Assembly: GCA_033032865.1 (NCBI GenBank)
Contig: JAWHQI010000263.1
Span: forward strand, 2,790,001 to 2,854,000
Length of the DNA: 64,000 bases
Source of the DNA: Dactylorhiza incarnata
Lineage: Eukaryota > Streptophyta > Magnoliopsida > Asparagales > Orchidaceae
Direction: 5' to 3'
Shown here: in pieces, positions 10,088-21,539 of the stretch
Position numbering within the stretch: the first letter of the stretch is position 1
Layout of the letters: every line of letters starts with the position of its first letter
Translations under genes and position numbers: made by a program
The notes under the pieces: generated by a model
The model's database searches: none
What the model was told of the DNA's origin: nothing
What the model saw: the letters and a program-made list of their open reading frames with translations, nothing else

Positions 10088-11621
10088 AATGGGGATAGAT
10101 CAGGTCTAACCTAAACGGAGGGAAAAAAGGAAAAAGGGAGAGGAGACGGGCGCTTGTTCTTCGCAAAAAGGTGCCGAAATCGCGAAAAAGGGCGGAAATC
10201 GCTAAAAGGGGGAGGAGGCCGAAATCCCGAGCGCCGGTTTCTCCCTCACAACTCATGGCAAACAAGTCGATTCCTTCGGCAGAACAAAATCGAGCGCGTC
10301 TCGATACTTCCTCTTCCTTCTCATGGACGGGGGTTTTCGACTCCTCCAAGCTTCATCTCTGGGCGGTTCTCATTCTTCTTCTCTCCCCCCACCCCTCATC
10401 TTCTCCTCCATTCTCTTCTCCTCCAAATTGAGGAGAAATCAAGCTAGTAGCGTGCTAAAAAATGGTGGACTCTCGACACATCAAGGACGGCTTGAGAATC
10501 AAGCAACCCATGAGGCCGGTCCTTCTTCTCCTTCACTAAGTTCTCGTAACTCTTTCCGTCTTGATTTCTTCTTTCTTTTCTAGTTGGTAGTGGGAGATCA
10601 ACTTTTAGTGCTCATATTATTGGAGGAATCATTCCTCGACATAAAAGAGGTCGGGGAGGTTCCTTGATCAATGGGATATCAACCGATAGAGCATACTCGG
10701 TAAACCAAAGTATTCCTTTTTACTGTTTTTTGTTTGTTTTGCAAGCTAGATTTGGTCGAGTTGGGAGCAGGAAGCTCATGGAATGGACATTTGATGTTCT
10801 GCCTCTCCTATTCTACCACCTCCTGAATTTGATTTCTTTGATTTGGAATTACAGAGCAGGCAAATTACGTTTCTTCTTCTCATTATTAACTTCATTTATT
10901 TATTTCACATACTTGCATTCTCTGAATTTCCTAGGACAACACTAAAGGGGCATACATGTTTTTCTTACTCATTTAAATGCTTCTTACCGCCGAGTCGAAG
11001 GGTTTTCCCTAGCCTTATTACCTTGGCCTGCTATTAGTATACATCCCGTAGAAAAATTACAATTCATAAGTGGCGATGGGTAGAAATTTATATAAAGGTG
11101 GCACTTCCTCATGAGAAGGTTTTATAATTCGAGGATGATATATAGTATGCATATGTTCCTTTATTCCACTTACAGGTGTGTCTTGGAATTTCGATGCTTC
11201 AATTGCTTTGATTTGATAATATAACTGGGTGCCGACTTTTGATATTGTGGAGTTGCGTGGTTATAATCCGATTTTGATTAGAATCTATGCATCTAATATT
11301 GTCAAAAATGTTCCGTTTTTCTTCAAATGATATATTGAGTTAGGTCAATTACTAGGTGGATCTAGTTCTATTGATGATATTTGTGAATCCTTTTAGATTA
11401 ATTGAATGAGGTTCACAAATAGGTTAATTAACAAATTTTTTATAGTTAAGTTTCCACAGCCATTGTCTCATTACGTACACATATGTGTTTACCTTTTCCT
11501 TTTATAATTGATTCTATTGATGCAAATGAATTGTACATATGAATGATCTATCTAAGAAAAGAGAAAGAAGTTTGTAGATGGCCTCGAGCATTTTCCCAAG
11601 TAACCCGAATTGAAGGAATAT

Positions 11622-11830
11622 GTACCTTCGAGATATAATTCCTACAGGAATTAATGTGCCTTCGAGATATAATTCCTAAGGGAATTAATGTGCATTCGAG
11701 AAATAAATCCTACGGGATTTAATGTGCCTTCGAGATAAAATTCCTACGGGAATTAATGTTTCTTCGAGATAAAATTCTTACGGGATTTAATTTGCCTTCG
11801 AGATATAATTCCTATGAGAATGTGCATTCT
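11622..11830. repeat. 34-bp minisatellite, about 6 copies
   Basis: Units of CCTTCGAGATATAATTCC followed by TACGGGAATTAATGTG start at 11625, 11659, 11693, 11727 and onwards. Each unit has an internal short palindrome around ATTCC-TACG-GGAAT. Confidence 0.88.
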
Positions 11831-12936
11831 ACTCTAAGGCAACCTGCATGATGGATGGTCTGAAAGGATAACACATGCGACACCATGTTAGAACTACATA
11901 GATCTGAGACTATATGCAGATTGATACGGTGTACGTAAGCGGTGCTCGTGGGAAGACTACCACGACCCAATAGAAGTCCATACATAACCTCCCTTGCAGA
12001 TTCTTTACTACACATGTCACCATTGATCTTGTTTATTGTTTAATGAAGTATTAATTGATTTGTTATGAGCGTAGGTGACAGGTGCGATCGATCGACGTTG
12101 CTACGTTGAGATGGAGGATATGACTAAGATATTAAGGTACAACTTACATAATGCCTTAATGAAATGCCAATCGATTTGTTATGAGTGCAGGTGAAGGTCG
12201 TGGATAGACTACGAAAGGTATGACAAATTAAGTTGCACTCTCTTCATAGTTATTGCAGATCATTATTATTGTTTAGTCGCACTTGTTACATGTGTAGATA
12301 CCTTCAATTTTACCTTTACTAGTTTTTAATGATGTTATGATAGGCGACTTGCCTGACCAATTACTTTGCATGTGTATCTACTTATTCATAAGGATGTAAG
12401 TGTGGAGTTCTATGATACGGGTAAGTATTCCGCTAGAATAATTAAGACTAATGTTATTTCCATTATTAAGGCAATCTGACAATAAGTCATCTGCTAAATA
12501 ACTGATAACTTGATCAGTTAGTGTGTGCAAGTTATTCGCTTAGCACCGGCATTGATGTCTGACACCTGGGTGATGAGTGGACGGGGTCAGCGATGTGTAT
12601 CCACTCCTCCGTTAGTCGCCTCGGAATCGCATGTCGGTGGTGGTGTGCGATAAGATCTCTCGGTCGGTGCCGCTTTTTCGAAGGGGGCTTACAAAACTAC
12701 TGTTGCAAGTAATGTTCTACATGTTAATCTGACAACAATCTTATTTAATATTGTAAGAGAAGGTCGAAAATCTTATTTACTTTTTTCCATCTATCTTTGG
12801 AAGCAGTACATATTACACTATTTATAGAGAGGAGTCACAAACTTTCTCCTTCACAATGTGACTAAAGATATACACAACAATATACCAAATATAATTCATA
12901 TCTGCTATACTCCCCAATAAGTTGGAGTATACATAT

Positions 12937-14134
12937 ATATGTAAACAGGAAACAATAATCCAATATTAAGGCGCCTTGAGACAAATTGGAATCAAGCCAC
13001 ACTCACTTATAGAGTAATCAAAATTAAGTGTTAAATATAATCTCGACACACTAGTCTGACGACTTCCTAAGGATTCAAAATAGGGGACTTAGTTTTTCAC
13101 AATTTAATGCATGCACACATTATGAAAGAAAAAAAGACCGGTAACAAATAAGAAATTGAATTATTATGTAAGCTCAATCAAAGTGAAAACAGAGATAAAG
13201 ATCTACAAATAGCATGGAGCGCAAAAAATGGAGATAGAGATTACCCAACTCCTTGCTACGAGAAAGCTCGAATTGATGCGGTATATCAGAGGCCGACGTG
13301 TAATAGGACAAGGAAGACTATTTGGATGGTGGAGCTTTTTTTGGGTAGCAAGACATGCGGTTCAGGCAAGTGGTTAGCTCAAAAGGCTTATGGGATTGTG
13401 GGGATGGTGTATGAGTGAATCAGGAAGGTTTCGATGGTGGAGGAGGGAAACCAACTGCAAGAACTGAAATTTTGGCGAATGGACAGTAACTGGCATGGAG
13501 TTTTTTGGTTATTGAGATGTTGGAAAAGGCTGGACAGCAGCTGGCAATGCAAACAGTGGCTGAACAGCAGCCTACGAGGTGTTGGGAAGCCTCGGCAATT
13601 GCTGGACAGAGAGCTAGGGCCTTCAGCAGAGCCTGGATAGGGGGCTGGAGGCCACGGCAGTGGCTCGAGATGTAGGAGAGGAATTATGAGGTGTTTTCCT
13701 GGAGCTAGAACGAGATAACAAAGGCGGAGGCTGGGAGGAGGAAGACTAGGGCTGGTTAGGCCTTGGAGAGGAGATTACCTCCTCTTCAAATCCTATTTTG
13801 CCTCCTATGATCTAAGATTTCTCATCCTTTAAATAGATCTCAATCCAGGGGAATTAGGAAAAATTTGAAATATTATCCAGAATAATATCTTGCTCTTTTT
13901 GTGAGATCTTTATTTATTTGAACCGAATTATAATATTCCCCATTTATTACCGGAAAGGACTTACTGTCCGGTCATTCCAACAAGTCGATAATATCAAATG
14001 TAACATAGAACTACCATACATGGGTGTACGTCATAAATGGCTAAAACTACGAAAAATGCAAATCATAAAAAGAAATATAATTTGTAGTGCTGGGGTTGTC
14101 TGTCTATCGAAACTAGTGTGACACGGGTTGCACC
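12937..14134. other. Unknown 1.2-kb insertion in Copia-2
   Basis: The Copia-2 pol end (KLGAYDM at about 14140) continues as YTPTYWG at about 12930, implying an insertion between them. ACATAT occurs at 12931-12936 and 14135-14140 and may be its target duplication. I recognise no coding domain. A frame at 13434-13640 is Trp-rich but not recognised. Confidence 0.45.
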
Positions 14135-14410
14135 ACATATCGTAAGCTCCAAGCTTTTAAAGAAATGGAAGATAAACTAGGTAAAGCTTGGCCTTGGTGA
14201 AATCATCAGTGATAGAAATGCAGCAGGACATGTTGAAGATCAATCTAACGAAGATTGACCTTCTCCTCAATGAAGTGACAATAAATTTCAATATGCTTGG
14301 TGTGCTCATGGAAAATGGGTTTCTCAACTATATGAATAGAAGTTTTACTATCACATAGAGAGGACCGCAAAACTAGTGAGAGGCACACTGGGTTCGATAA
14401 GAAACCTTTT

Positions 14411-16265
14411 TGATGGGTAAAAATTAAATTCCTGCGGAGCCTGGGTTCGGTTAGATTCCGGCGGGCGATTTCGAGGAGTCCGGCGAGTACTCCTACTTCG
14501 AGGAGCTAAACTTTTATCCCACCTGTCGAGGTGATGGAAGTAATGGTCGCTCCCGCTTTCGGAATATCGGGGGTAGCCCCGCGGCGACGGGGCCGAAATT
14601 CTTTTTTGGTTAATTAATTTTTATAAAAAAGGTCTCTCGCAGAGTTTTTGAAAGTAATTTATCCAACTTATCTTGCGATAAAGGCAAGTGCACCTTATCG
14701 TGTATAGTATAGGATATAATTTTTTAGAAAATGATATCGCGGTCGTATTTAGATCCGGGTCTGTTGAGTACTTCTACTTTGAGAAAACGAGTTATTGTTT
14801 TATCGACGATTGCGTGAATTTAAAGAAATTGAAATTACAGGAAATTGAAAGACAGAATTGAAATTACAGAAATGAAAGAAAGAATTGAAATTATAAAAAT
14901 GAAAGACATAAGTGCAATCTCTACCCAAATAGGTAGAGGGGAAATAAATGCGTGAGCGAGTTCTACCCAAACGGGTAGACGAGAAATAAATGCAGTGCAA
15001 GTTCTACCCAAACGGGTAGACGGGAAATAAATGCAGTGCGATAAAAAACTACGCTACGAAAAGAAATTGCATAAGCTATTAATAGAATTAGAAAAAAAGA
15101 ACGAAAACATAAAACAACAAAAAGAAAAATAACGAAACGAAAAACGATGAAAACAGAAATTAGCGAAACAAAAATAACGAGAACAAAAATTGCGAGAACG
15201 AAAGTTGCTTTGAAACGAAAATAAACGAAAACATAATCTTCGGCTCTAATCTCTACCGCGTCAAGGAAGAAAAAGAACAAAATTATGACGGCGAGTAAAT
15301 TCGAATCAAAGCGAAAAAAACAATATTATTACGGCAATAAATAAACTTAGATAAAGAAAAGAAAAATGCAGGAATTTAAAGCTAAGTTATGAATTAAAAT
15401 TACAGGACATAATTGAAATTGCACGAAATAAAGCTAAGCTAAGAATGAAAATTGCAGGACTGAAATGAAATTGCATAATTGAAATTACACGAAATAAAAA
15501 CTAATTTTATTTATTGTCATAATAATATATTACAAGAAATAAAATTACAAGAAATAAAAAACATTACAACAATTAAAAAGAAATTACAAAAACAACACTT
15601 AATTAATTAATTACATAAAAAAAACATAAAAAGAAAATACAAAAACTAAGGTGGAAAAGATGGTGGAAGATCACCCAAAAGGGCAATCCAAGAGGGGGGA
15701 TTGAAGGAGTCAGCCTCTATTTATAAACAAAATTGGGCTGCACTTAGCAAAAAAAGAAATAGCAGCTGGCGGTTTGACTGGAGAGGTTGGCAAGTTTGAC
15801 TTGAGCACTGGTGGGGTGCGGAGAGCAGCTGGCTGATTCTAGAAGGAGAGCGCTGGCGGGTTGGAGTGAGCGGTTCGGGGAGAGTTCGTCGAACGCAGCT
15901 CGGGGAGAGTTCGTCGAACGCAGAGAGGGATTCGCCGAACGCAGCAGACATATATATATATATATACTATTATTATCATTATATTATTATTATTATTATA
16001 TTATTATTATTATATGTTTATATTTAATATATATATATATATAAATATATACTACTTAAAATAGTATATATTTACATAATTACTTACATAAATATTTACA
16101 TACTTATTATATAGTTTTAATATATACTTAAATAATTCATTTTACATATAAATATAAATATATAAAAACAATTCATTTATTCAATATTTAACAAGAAATA
16201 TTACAATTTTTTAATAAAACTATACAAAAATTATATAGAAAATAAGTATATTTTTCTATTTATCA
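14411..16265 (+). mobile_element. Solo LTR (1855 bp) inside Copia-2
   Basis: The insert begins TGATGGGTAAA and ends CTATTTATCA. It is flanked by perfect 5-bp duplications CTTTT (14406-14410 and 16266-16270), and removing it restores the Copia RNase H reading. TG...CA ends, a 5-bp duplication and the lack of internal coding sequence fit a solo LTR formed by LTR-LTR recombination. The orientation is uncertain. It holds a 41-bp repeat with a palindromic core and an AT-rich tract at 15950-16060. Confidence 0.75.
14919..15040. repeat. 41-bp tandem repeat with palindromic core
   Basis: Three units start at 14919, 14961 and 15001. Each has a palindrome of the form CTACCCAAACGGGTAG followed by GGGAAATAAATGC. 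A separate motif, GAGAGTTCGTCGAACGCAG, recurs near 15880-15940. Confidence 0.85.
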
Positions 16266-16487
16266 CTTTTCAACCATGTGAGCTCGCAAACTGCATAAAA
16301 TCCATAGAGGGGGTACTCAGCCTTAGTTGATGTCCGCGCCATAATGGATTGTTTTTGCTCCTCCAGGTTACCAGATTAGCCTCAAATTAGGTGTGGTACC
16401 CGCTCGTAGATCAACGATCCATAGAGCCAGCATAATCAACATCAGAAAAGACAATCAGTGAAAGAGACGATGAGCACCCTAAACACC

Positions 16488-16621
16488 TCGGTCTACTGTG
16501 GGTGTGCTACAGGTCTGCAGACCCGTGACCCCAACCCCTCTCCATGGATCTAAATGGCCACAGCCGCAAATTCCAGTGGCGGGTTGTTGAGGCCGGGACT
16601 TGAACCCCAGACCTCCTGAGT
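16488..16621 (-). mobile_element. SINE-like fragment with B box
   Basis: On the minus strand, GGTTCAAGTCC (about 16600) matches the RNA polymerase III B box. Downstream it is followed by GC-rich, tRNA-unrelated sequence to about 16488. It is wedged between the truncated end of LTR-A and Copia-2. No A box is visible because the 5' end is cut off at the LTR junction (TTTACTC/AGGAGG). No poly-A or target duplication could be fixed. Confidence 0.45.
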
Positions 16622-17689
16622 AAATTGCAATAAATAGGTGCGGTAAGAGAATGTTGCTAAATAAACTGCAAAATTGAAGTACTGAAATAAGATACTGGAA
16701 TAAACAGCAGTAAATAAATGCTGAACTGAAATGCTGGAATAAAGTGCTGAAAGGAACTGGACCAGTACTGAACTGGAGTAAAAGTAATATTGAAGGACAG
16801 TACAAAATCTGAAATAAAAGAAAATAAGAAAGATAGTAGACCTTCAGTTCCATCTCCATTTATGGGGCAAGTTCATCACCACGTTCCTCATTTCTCGATA
16901 CATATATTAAACTGGAGTGTTCGAGTCGGGGCGAATCCCGCTATTTTCAATTTCGAGAGCTTGATTATCCTCGAACACCAACCTCGTGAATATCTTTTAA
17001 GGTAATTAAAAAAATTTAAACTTCCAAGTCGAGGTTGGGAATCACCTTACTTATCGCTCGTATCATTCATTTTCTAATACGCGTGTAAGCTCGAATTAAT
17101 TCCCCTAGAAATACTTTTATTATAGCTACATATTAGAAAGCTCGGTATTTCACCAATGCCCCATATCGCTTTGAGCTTGGGATTTCACTTCAAAAAGAAT
17201 CCCGTTGTTATCATTTGAAAAATAATTCATAAATTATATCACGATCGCGCGCTACGATTCCCTCCCAAAAATGTTTGAACTATCAAAATTTAAATAACGA
17301 CCATTTATTCAAAAAAATCGGAGAGAATTTTTATCCAAATGCCCCCAAATTTTAATAGCACGCCAAAGAGGGCTTCATTTGTTTCTATGAATTTCGCCAA
17401 GATTTTCAAATAATTTTGGGCCTTAAATTTGGCAAAATAAACTTCTTCTAAGCCTTTAAAAATACCAAATGATTTAATAAAAATCTTCAAAAATTCCTTG
17501 TGATATCCCTCAAAATTTAAATAGCGACCATTTATTCAAAAAAATCGGAGAATCATGAATTTTTATCCAAATGCCCCCAAATTTTAATAGCACGCCAAAG
17601 AGGGCTTCATTTGTTTCTATGAATTTCGCCAAGATTTTCAAATAATTTTGGGCCTTAAATTTGGCAAAATAAACTTCTTCTAAGCCTTT

Positions 17690-20600
17690 AAAAATACCAA
17701 ATGATTTAATAAAAATCTTCAAAAATTCCTTGTGATATCCCTTGCATAGGGGAACAACTTTCATGTTCAACATTTTTCTCCTAGGAACCTAGATTTCTCA
17801 TAAAAAATCCTCAATTTTCTGATTGGAATGTGGTTTGCAGATAGCCATTTCCCGCGGTTGAGATTGAGCCGGACTGCGCGTTTTGTTCTTCTGTCCTCAC
17901 AGAGGATCTGGAGCCGATCCGTTGTGGGGGCGTTGATGCAAAGGCGGGAGCGGGGTTGAATAAAACCCCATCCGTCTGAACTTCTGGATGAAGATCGGAC
18001 GGCGGCGGCTGCTCCAGGCGGTGTAAGAGGTGGCAGCCTCTGCCACCGCCGGTCAACAGCCGTTAGACGTCGGTGCCGCCCCCGGTGGACTCGTCAGGAG
18101 CCGGCGAAATGTATGGCCATGGTTTGGCGGCCCGGCGCCGCCGGATTTCCTAATCCCGAGAGTTGGGTGGCGCGGTCGGCGCTTTTCCCGTCGGTGTCGC
18201 GCCACCCCGCATCTTCGGTGGCTTACCCGCACGCCACTACCCCGGCCAGCTTGTCGGGGGTTGGACTCCCCCCCCCCCCCCCCCCCCCCCCCGCACGGTG
18301 GTGGACCGGCGCCGCCGGCCGCCACCGGAAAATCGAAATAGAGCCCTGAAAAAAAAATTTTAATCACGGGTGCCACCGGAGACGCGCTCTCCGGCGGCAC
18401 CACCGCCTTCCACCGTCGGGGAGGTGAGCCTCAAGTGGAGTACCACCCTCCCAGCGCCACCACCGGAGCTGGGCAGGGCTTATCACGTGCGGACACTACC
18501 CGAGCCTGAAGCTTAGCTCAGGTGGCACTGGCGGCGCTCCAGCGGCCGGAGGGTGCATGTTGCACGTCGGGAAGATGAGGAAGGGGAAGGGGAAAAATTT
18601 CCACCTGTCGCGGGAGGGCTCAGGAGGTGATGGGCTGGTTCGCCATGAGAGGTGGCGGAGGATTTTCCGGCGAGGTGGGGTCTGGGCAGGGGGGTGGTCG
18701 GTTGGTCTGTGTGAGGAGTTCCGAGGGGAGGCCAAGCTCTTAAATAGAGCTTGGGGGAGGTTTCCCCTCCTCTTCCTCGACATGGAACTAAAGGAAATGA
18801 GGAGGAGATAATTCCTCTCATCAGGGTGAATCAGTACAGGCTAGGTGGCAGCATCAAGAGGAGGGAAAGGACTGGTTTGGGCTCTGGGCCTTACCATTTG
18901 GGAAGAGAGAGTGGAGGGGAGGGGCTTGGCTTCTTGGGCTTGTGTGAAGGCCTATCCCTGCTGATTTTAAACCTGTGGGGCATGTGAGGTGGGGCCCAAG
19001 TGGTTTGGTGTGATGGTTTGTGTGAGTCTCCTCCTTAAAATTTCCAAGTGGTTTGGTGTGTTGGTTTGTGTGGTCATAGCGGGTCTAAGTTGTCGGGTGA
19101 CGGGTCAATGTTGGGGTATTAAAGTAATATGTGTGTGCGCACGCTTTTCTATGCATAATAATGTTTGGTATGACCACAACATGACGTGGGAATTGATCGC
19201 AACAGACTTCGTTGGTCTTGTTTTAACTATACGACTCAGATGAAATTGACCGTGGTCGATTCCGAGTTTGTTTGCTTAATATTTTAAAATTACGCGGCGT
19301 GGCGTGCTACGTAAGACGGTCATATTCTACATATGACCTCGGATTGAAACGAAACGAGTACGGTTGCACTCGTATTGACTGCACGAGTTTATAGGAACTA
19401 ACAGAACTCAAATCGGAGTTCGTATGCTCAATATGCAAAACTTCTTCAAAGCCTTTAAAAATACCAAATGATTTAATAAAAATCTTCAAAAATTCCTTAT
19501 GATATCCCTTGCATAGGGGAACAACTTTCATGTTCAACATTTTTCTCCTAGGAACCTACATTTCTCATAAAAAATCATCAATTTTTTGATTGGAATGTGG
19601 TTTGCAGATAGCCATTTCCCGCGGTTGAGATTGAGCCGGACTGCGCGTTTTGTTCTTCTGTCCTCACAGAGGATCTGGAGCCGATCCGTTGTGGGGGCGT
19701 TGATGCAAAGGCGGGAGCGGGGTTGAATAAAACTCCATCCGTCTGAACTTCTGGATGAAGATCGGACGGCGGCGGCTGCTCCAGGCGGTGTAAGAGGTGG
19801 CAGCCTCTGCCACCGCCGGTCAACAGACGTTAGTCGTCGGTGCCGCCCCCGGTGAACTCGTCGGGAGCCGGCGTAATGTATGGCCATGGTCTGGCGGCCC
19901 GGCGCCGCCGGATTTCTTAATCCCGAGAGTTGGGTGGCGCGGTCGGCGCTTTTCCCGTCGGTGTCGCGCCACCCCGCATCTTCGGTGGCTTACCGGCACG
20001 CCACTGCTCCGGCCAGCTTGTCGGGGGTTGGACTCCCCCCACCCCCCGCACGGCGGTGGACCGGCGCCGCCGGTCGCCACCGGAAAATCGAAAAAAAAAA
20101 CCCTGAAAAAAATTTTTAATCACGGGTGCCACCGGAGACGCGCTCTCCGGCGGCACCTCGCCTTCCACCGCCGGGGAGGTGAGCCTCAAGTGGAGTACCA
20201 CCCTCCCAGCGCCACCACCGGTGCTGGGCGGGGCTTATCACGTGCGGACACTACCCGAGCCTGGAGCTTAGCTCGGGTGGCACTGGCGGCGCTCCGGCGG
20301 CCGGAGGGCGCATGTTGCACGTCGGGAAGATGAGGAAGGGGAAGGGGAAAAATTTCCACCTGTCGCGGGAGGGCTCAGGAGGTGATGGGCTGGTTCGCCA
20401 TGAGAGGTGGCGGAGGATTTTCCGGCGAGGTGGGGTCTGGGCAGGGGGGTGGTCGGTTGGTCTGTGTGAGGAGTTCCGAGGGGAGGCCAAACTCTTAAAT
20501 AGAGCTTGGGGGAGGTTTCTCCTCCTCTTCCTCGACATGGAACTAAAGGAAATGAGGAGGAGATAATTCCTCTCATCAGGGTGAATCAGTACAGGCTAGG

Positions 20601-21250
20601 TGGCAACATCAAGAGGAGGGAAAGGACTGGTTTGGGCTCTGGGCCTTACCATTTGGGAAGAGAGAGTGGAGGGGAGGGACTTGGCTTCTTGGGCTTGTGT
20701 GAAGGCCCATCCCAGCTGATTTTAAACCTGTGGGGCATGTGAGGTGGGGCCCAAGTGGTTTGGTGTGTTGGTTTGTGTGAGTCTCCTCCTTAAAATTTCC
20801 AAAATTGTAATTTTTAGGGAGTTTGACCAAATTCAACCCTAGGGTGAGTCCCCCCCCCCCCCCCCCCCGTGTGGGTCAAGGTCATAGCGGGTCCAAGTTG
20901 TCGGGTGACGGGTCAATGTTGGGGTATTAAAGTAATATGTGTGTGCGCACGCTTTTCTATGCATAATAATGCTTGGTATGACCACAACATGACGTCGGAA
21001 TTGATCGCAACAGACTTCGTTGGTCTTGTTTTAACTATACGAGTCAGATGAAATTGACCGTGGTCGATTCCGAGTTTGTTTGCTTAATATTTAAAAATTA
21101 CGTGGCGTGGCGTGCTACGTAAGACAGTCATATTCTACATATGACCTCGGATTGAAACGAAACGAGTACGGTTGCACTCGTATTTACTGCACGAGTTTAT
21201 AGGAACTAACAGAACTCAAATCGGAGTTCGTATGCTCAATATGCAAAACT
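17690..21250 (-). repeat. 1.8-kb tandem duplication inside LTR-A
   Basis: Two copies are offset by 1755-1810 bp (for example 17811 and 19578, 18496 and 20251, 19380 and 21188). The join is visible at about 19440, where ATATGCAAAAC passes into TTCTTCAAAGCC instead of TACGTAGTCG. The lower copy has a 25-base C run (18268-18292) where the upper copy has CCCCCCACCCCCC, and it lacks about 50 bp present at 20805-20870. Confidence 0.85.
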
Positions 21251-21405
21251 ACGTAGTCGTGGCGTTCGACGTAAAACGGTCATATTCTCCATATGACCTC
21301 GAATTGAAACGAAAGGAGTCTCGTTGCACTCGTATTGACTATACGAGTATATAGAAACTGACAGAACTCAAATCGTAGTTCGTATGCTCAATATCCAAAA
21401 GTCGG
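21127..21405 (-). repeat. 152-bp tandem repeat at the start of LTR-A
   Basis: GTCATATTCTACATATGACC starts at 21127 and its near copy (TCC for TAC) at 21279, a 152-bp period. The same array in the same place in LTR-B is marked by CAGTTCCTATA at 39348 and 39500. Confidence 0.85.
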
Positions 21406-21539
21406 GTCACCTCCTACCTTCTAAGGTAGTGGTGGGGGATTGAGACACTTTTATTGGGTCCACTAGGGTTCTAGTGACCAAATAAAAGTCGGGATGTTAC
21501 AATCCAATAAAAATAAAAGGAGTTTCGTTCTCGAAAATT

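Larger units (their letters stand above)
9262..12693 (+). mobile_element. Chromovirus-type LTR (LTR-F), solo or 3'
   Basis: About 3.4 kb bounded by TGTAACATCTC and GGGGGCTTACA, the same terminal signatures as the LTRs of chromoviruses A and B in this window (TGTAACATC, then CTTACA). A purine/GACGAAA motif precedes it. No TGGTATC primer site follows, so it is a 3' or solo LTR. No clear target duplication was found. It contains a 158-bp tandem array, a 24-base G run and a 34-bp minisatellite. Frames in 10154-10583 are in GC-rich or pyrimidine-rich leader-like sequence and are not called as genes. Confidence 0.55.
12701..16487 (-). mobile_element. Copia relic (Copia-2), doubly interrupted
   Basis: Minus-strand remains of a Copia element. 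The 3' LTR is about 12701-12909 (TGTTGCAAG at its plus-strand left edge) and is preceded by the polypurine tract TTATTGGGGAG. RNase H sequence lies in two blocks: 16266-16487 (FSDVDYAGS, then the ELTWLK motif) and 14135-14410 (CDSKTSIHIVEKPIFHEHTK, and HFIEEKV, then KLGAYDM). The two blocks rejoin in frame once the solo LTR at 14411-16265 and one CTTTT copy are removed. The pol end is likewise split from its last codons near the polypurine tract by about 1.2 kb of unknown sequence. In-frame stops show it is dead. Confidence 0.75.
16622..21501 (-). repeat. Chromovirus A 3' LTR with internal duplication
   Basis: It starts TGTAACATCCC at 21501 (minus). It matches the 3' LTR of element B segment by segment until it is cut at 16622. 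It is enlarged by a tandem duplication (about 17690-19440 and 19441-21250) and a smaller 227-bp duplication (about 17298-17524 and 17525-17740). Pro-rich and Arg-rich open frames in 17800-20600 are GC-rich LTR sequence repeated in both copies and are not genes. Confidence 0.8.

Noticed and set aside
10154..10583. Overlapping Ser/Pro-rich frames that look like a 5' exon
   Set aside because: Pyrimidine-rich LTR sequence bounded by LTR-F ends; three frames are open at once and no splice partner was seen.
16590..16615. Possible tRNA gene (B box)
   Set aside because: No A box, acceptor stem or cloverleaf could be found; a SINE fragment fits better.
18030..20600. Several Pro/Arg/Gly-rich open frames on both strands
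   Set aside because: They lie in GC-rich LTR sequence, occur on both strands at once and repeat with the 1.8-kb duplication; no domain is visible.
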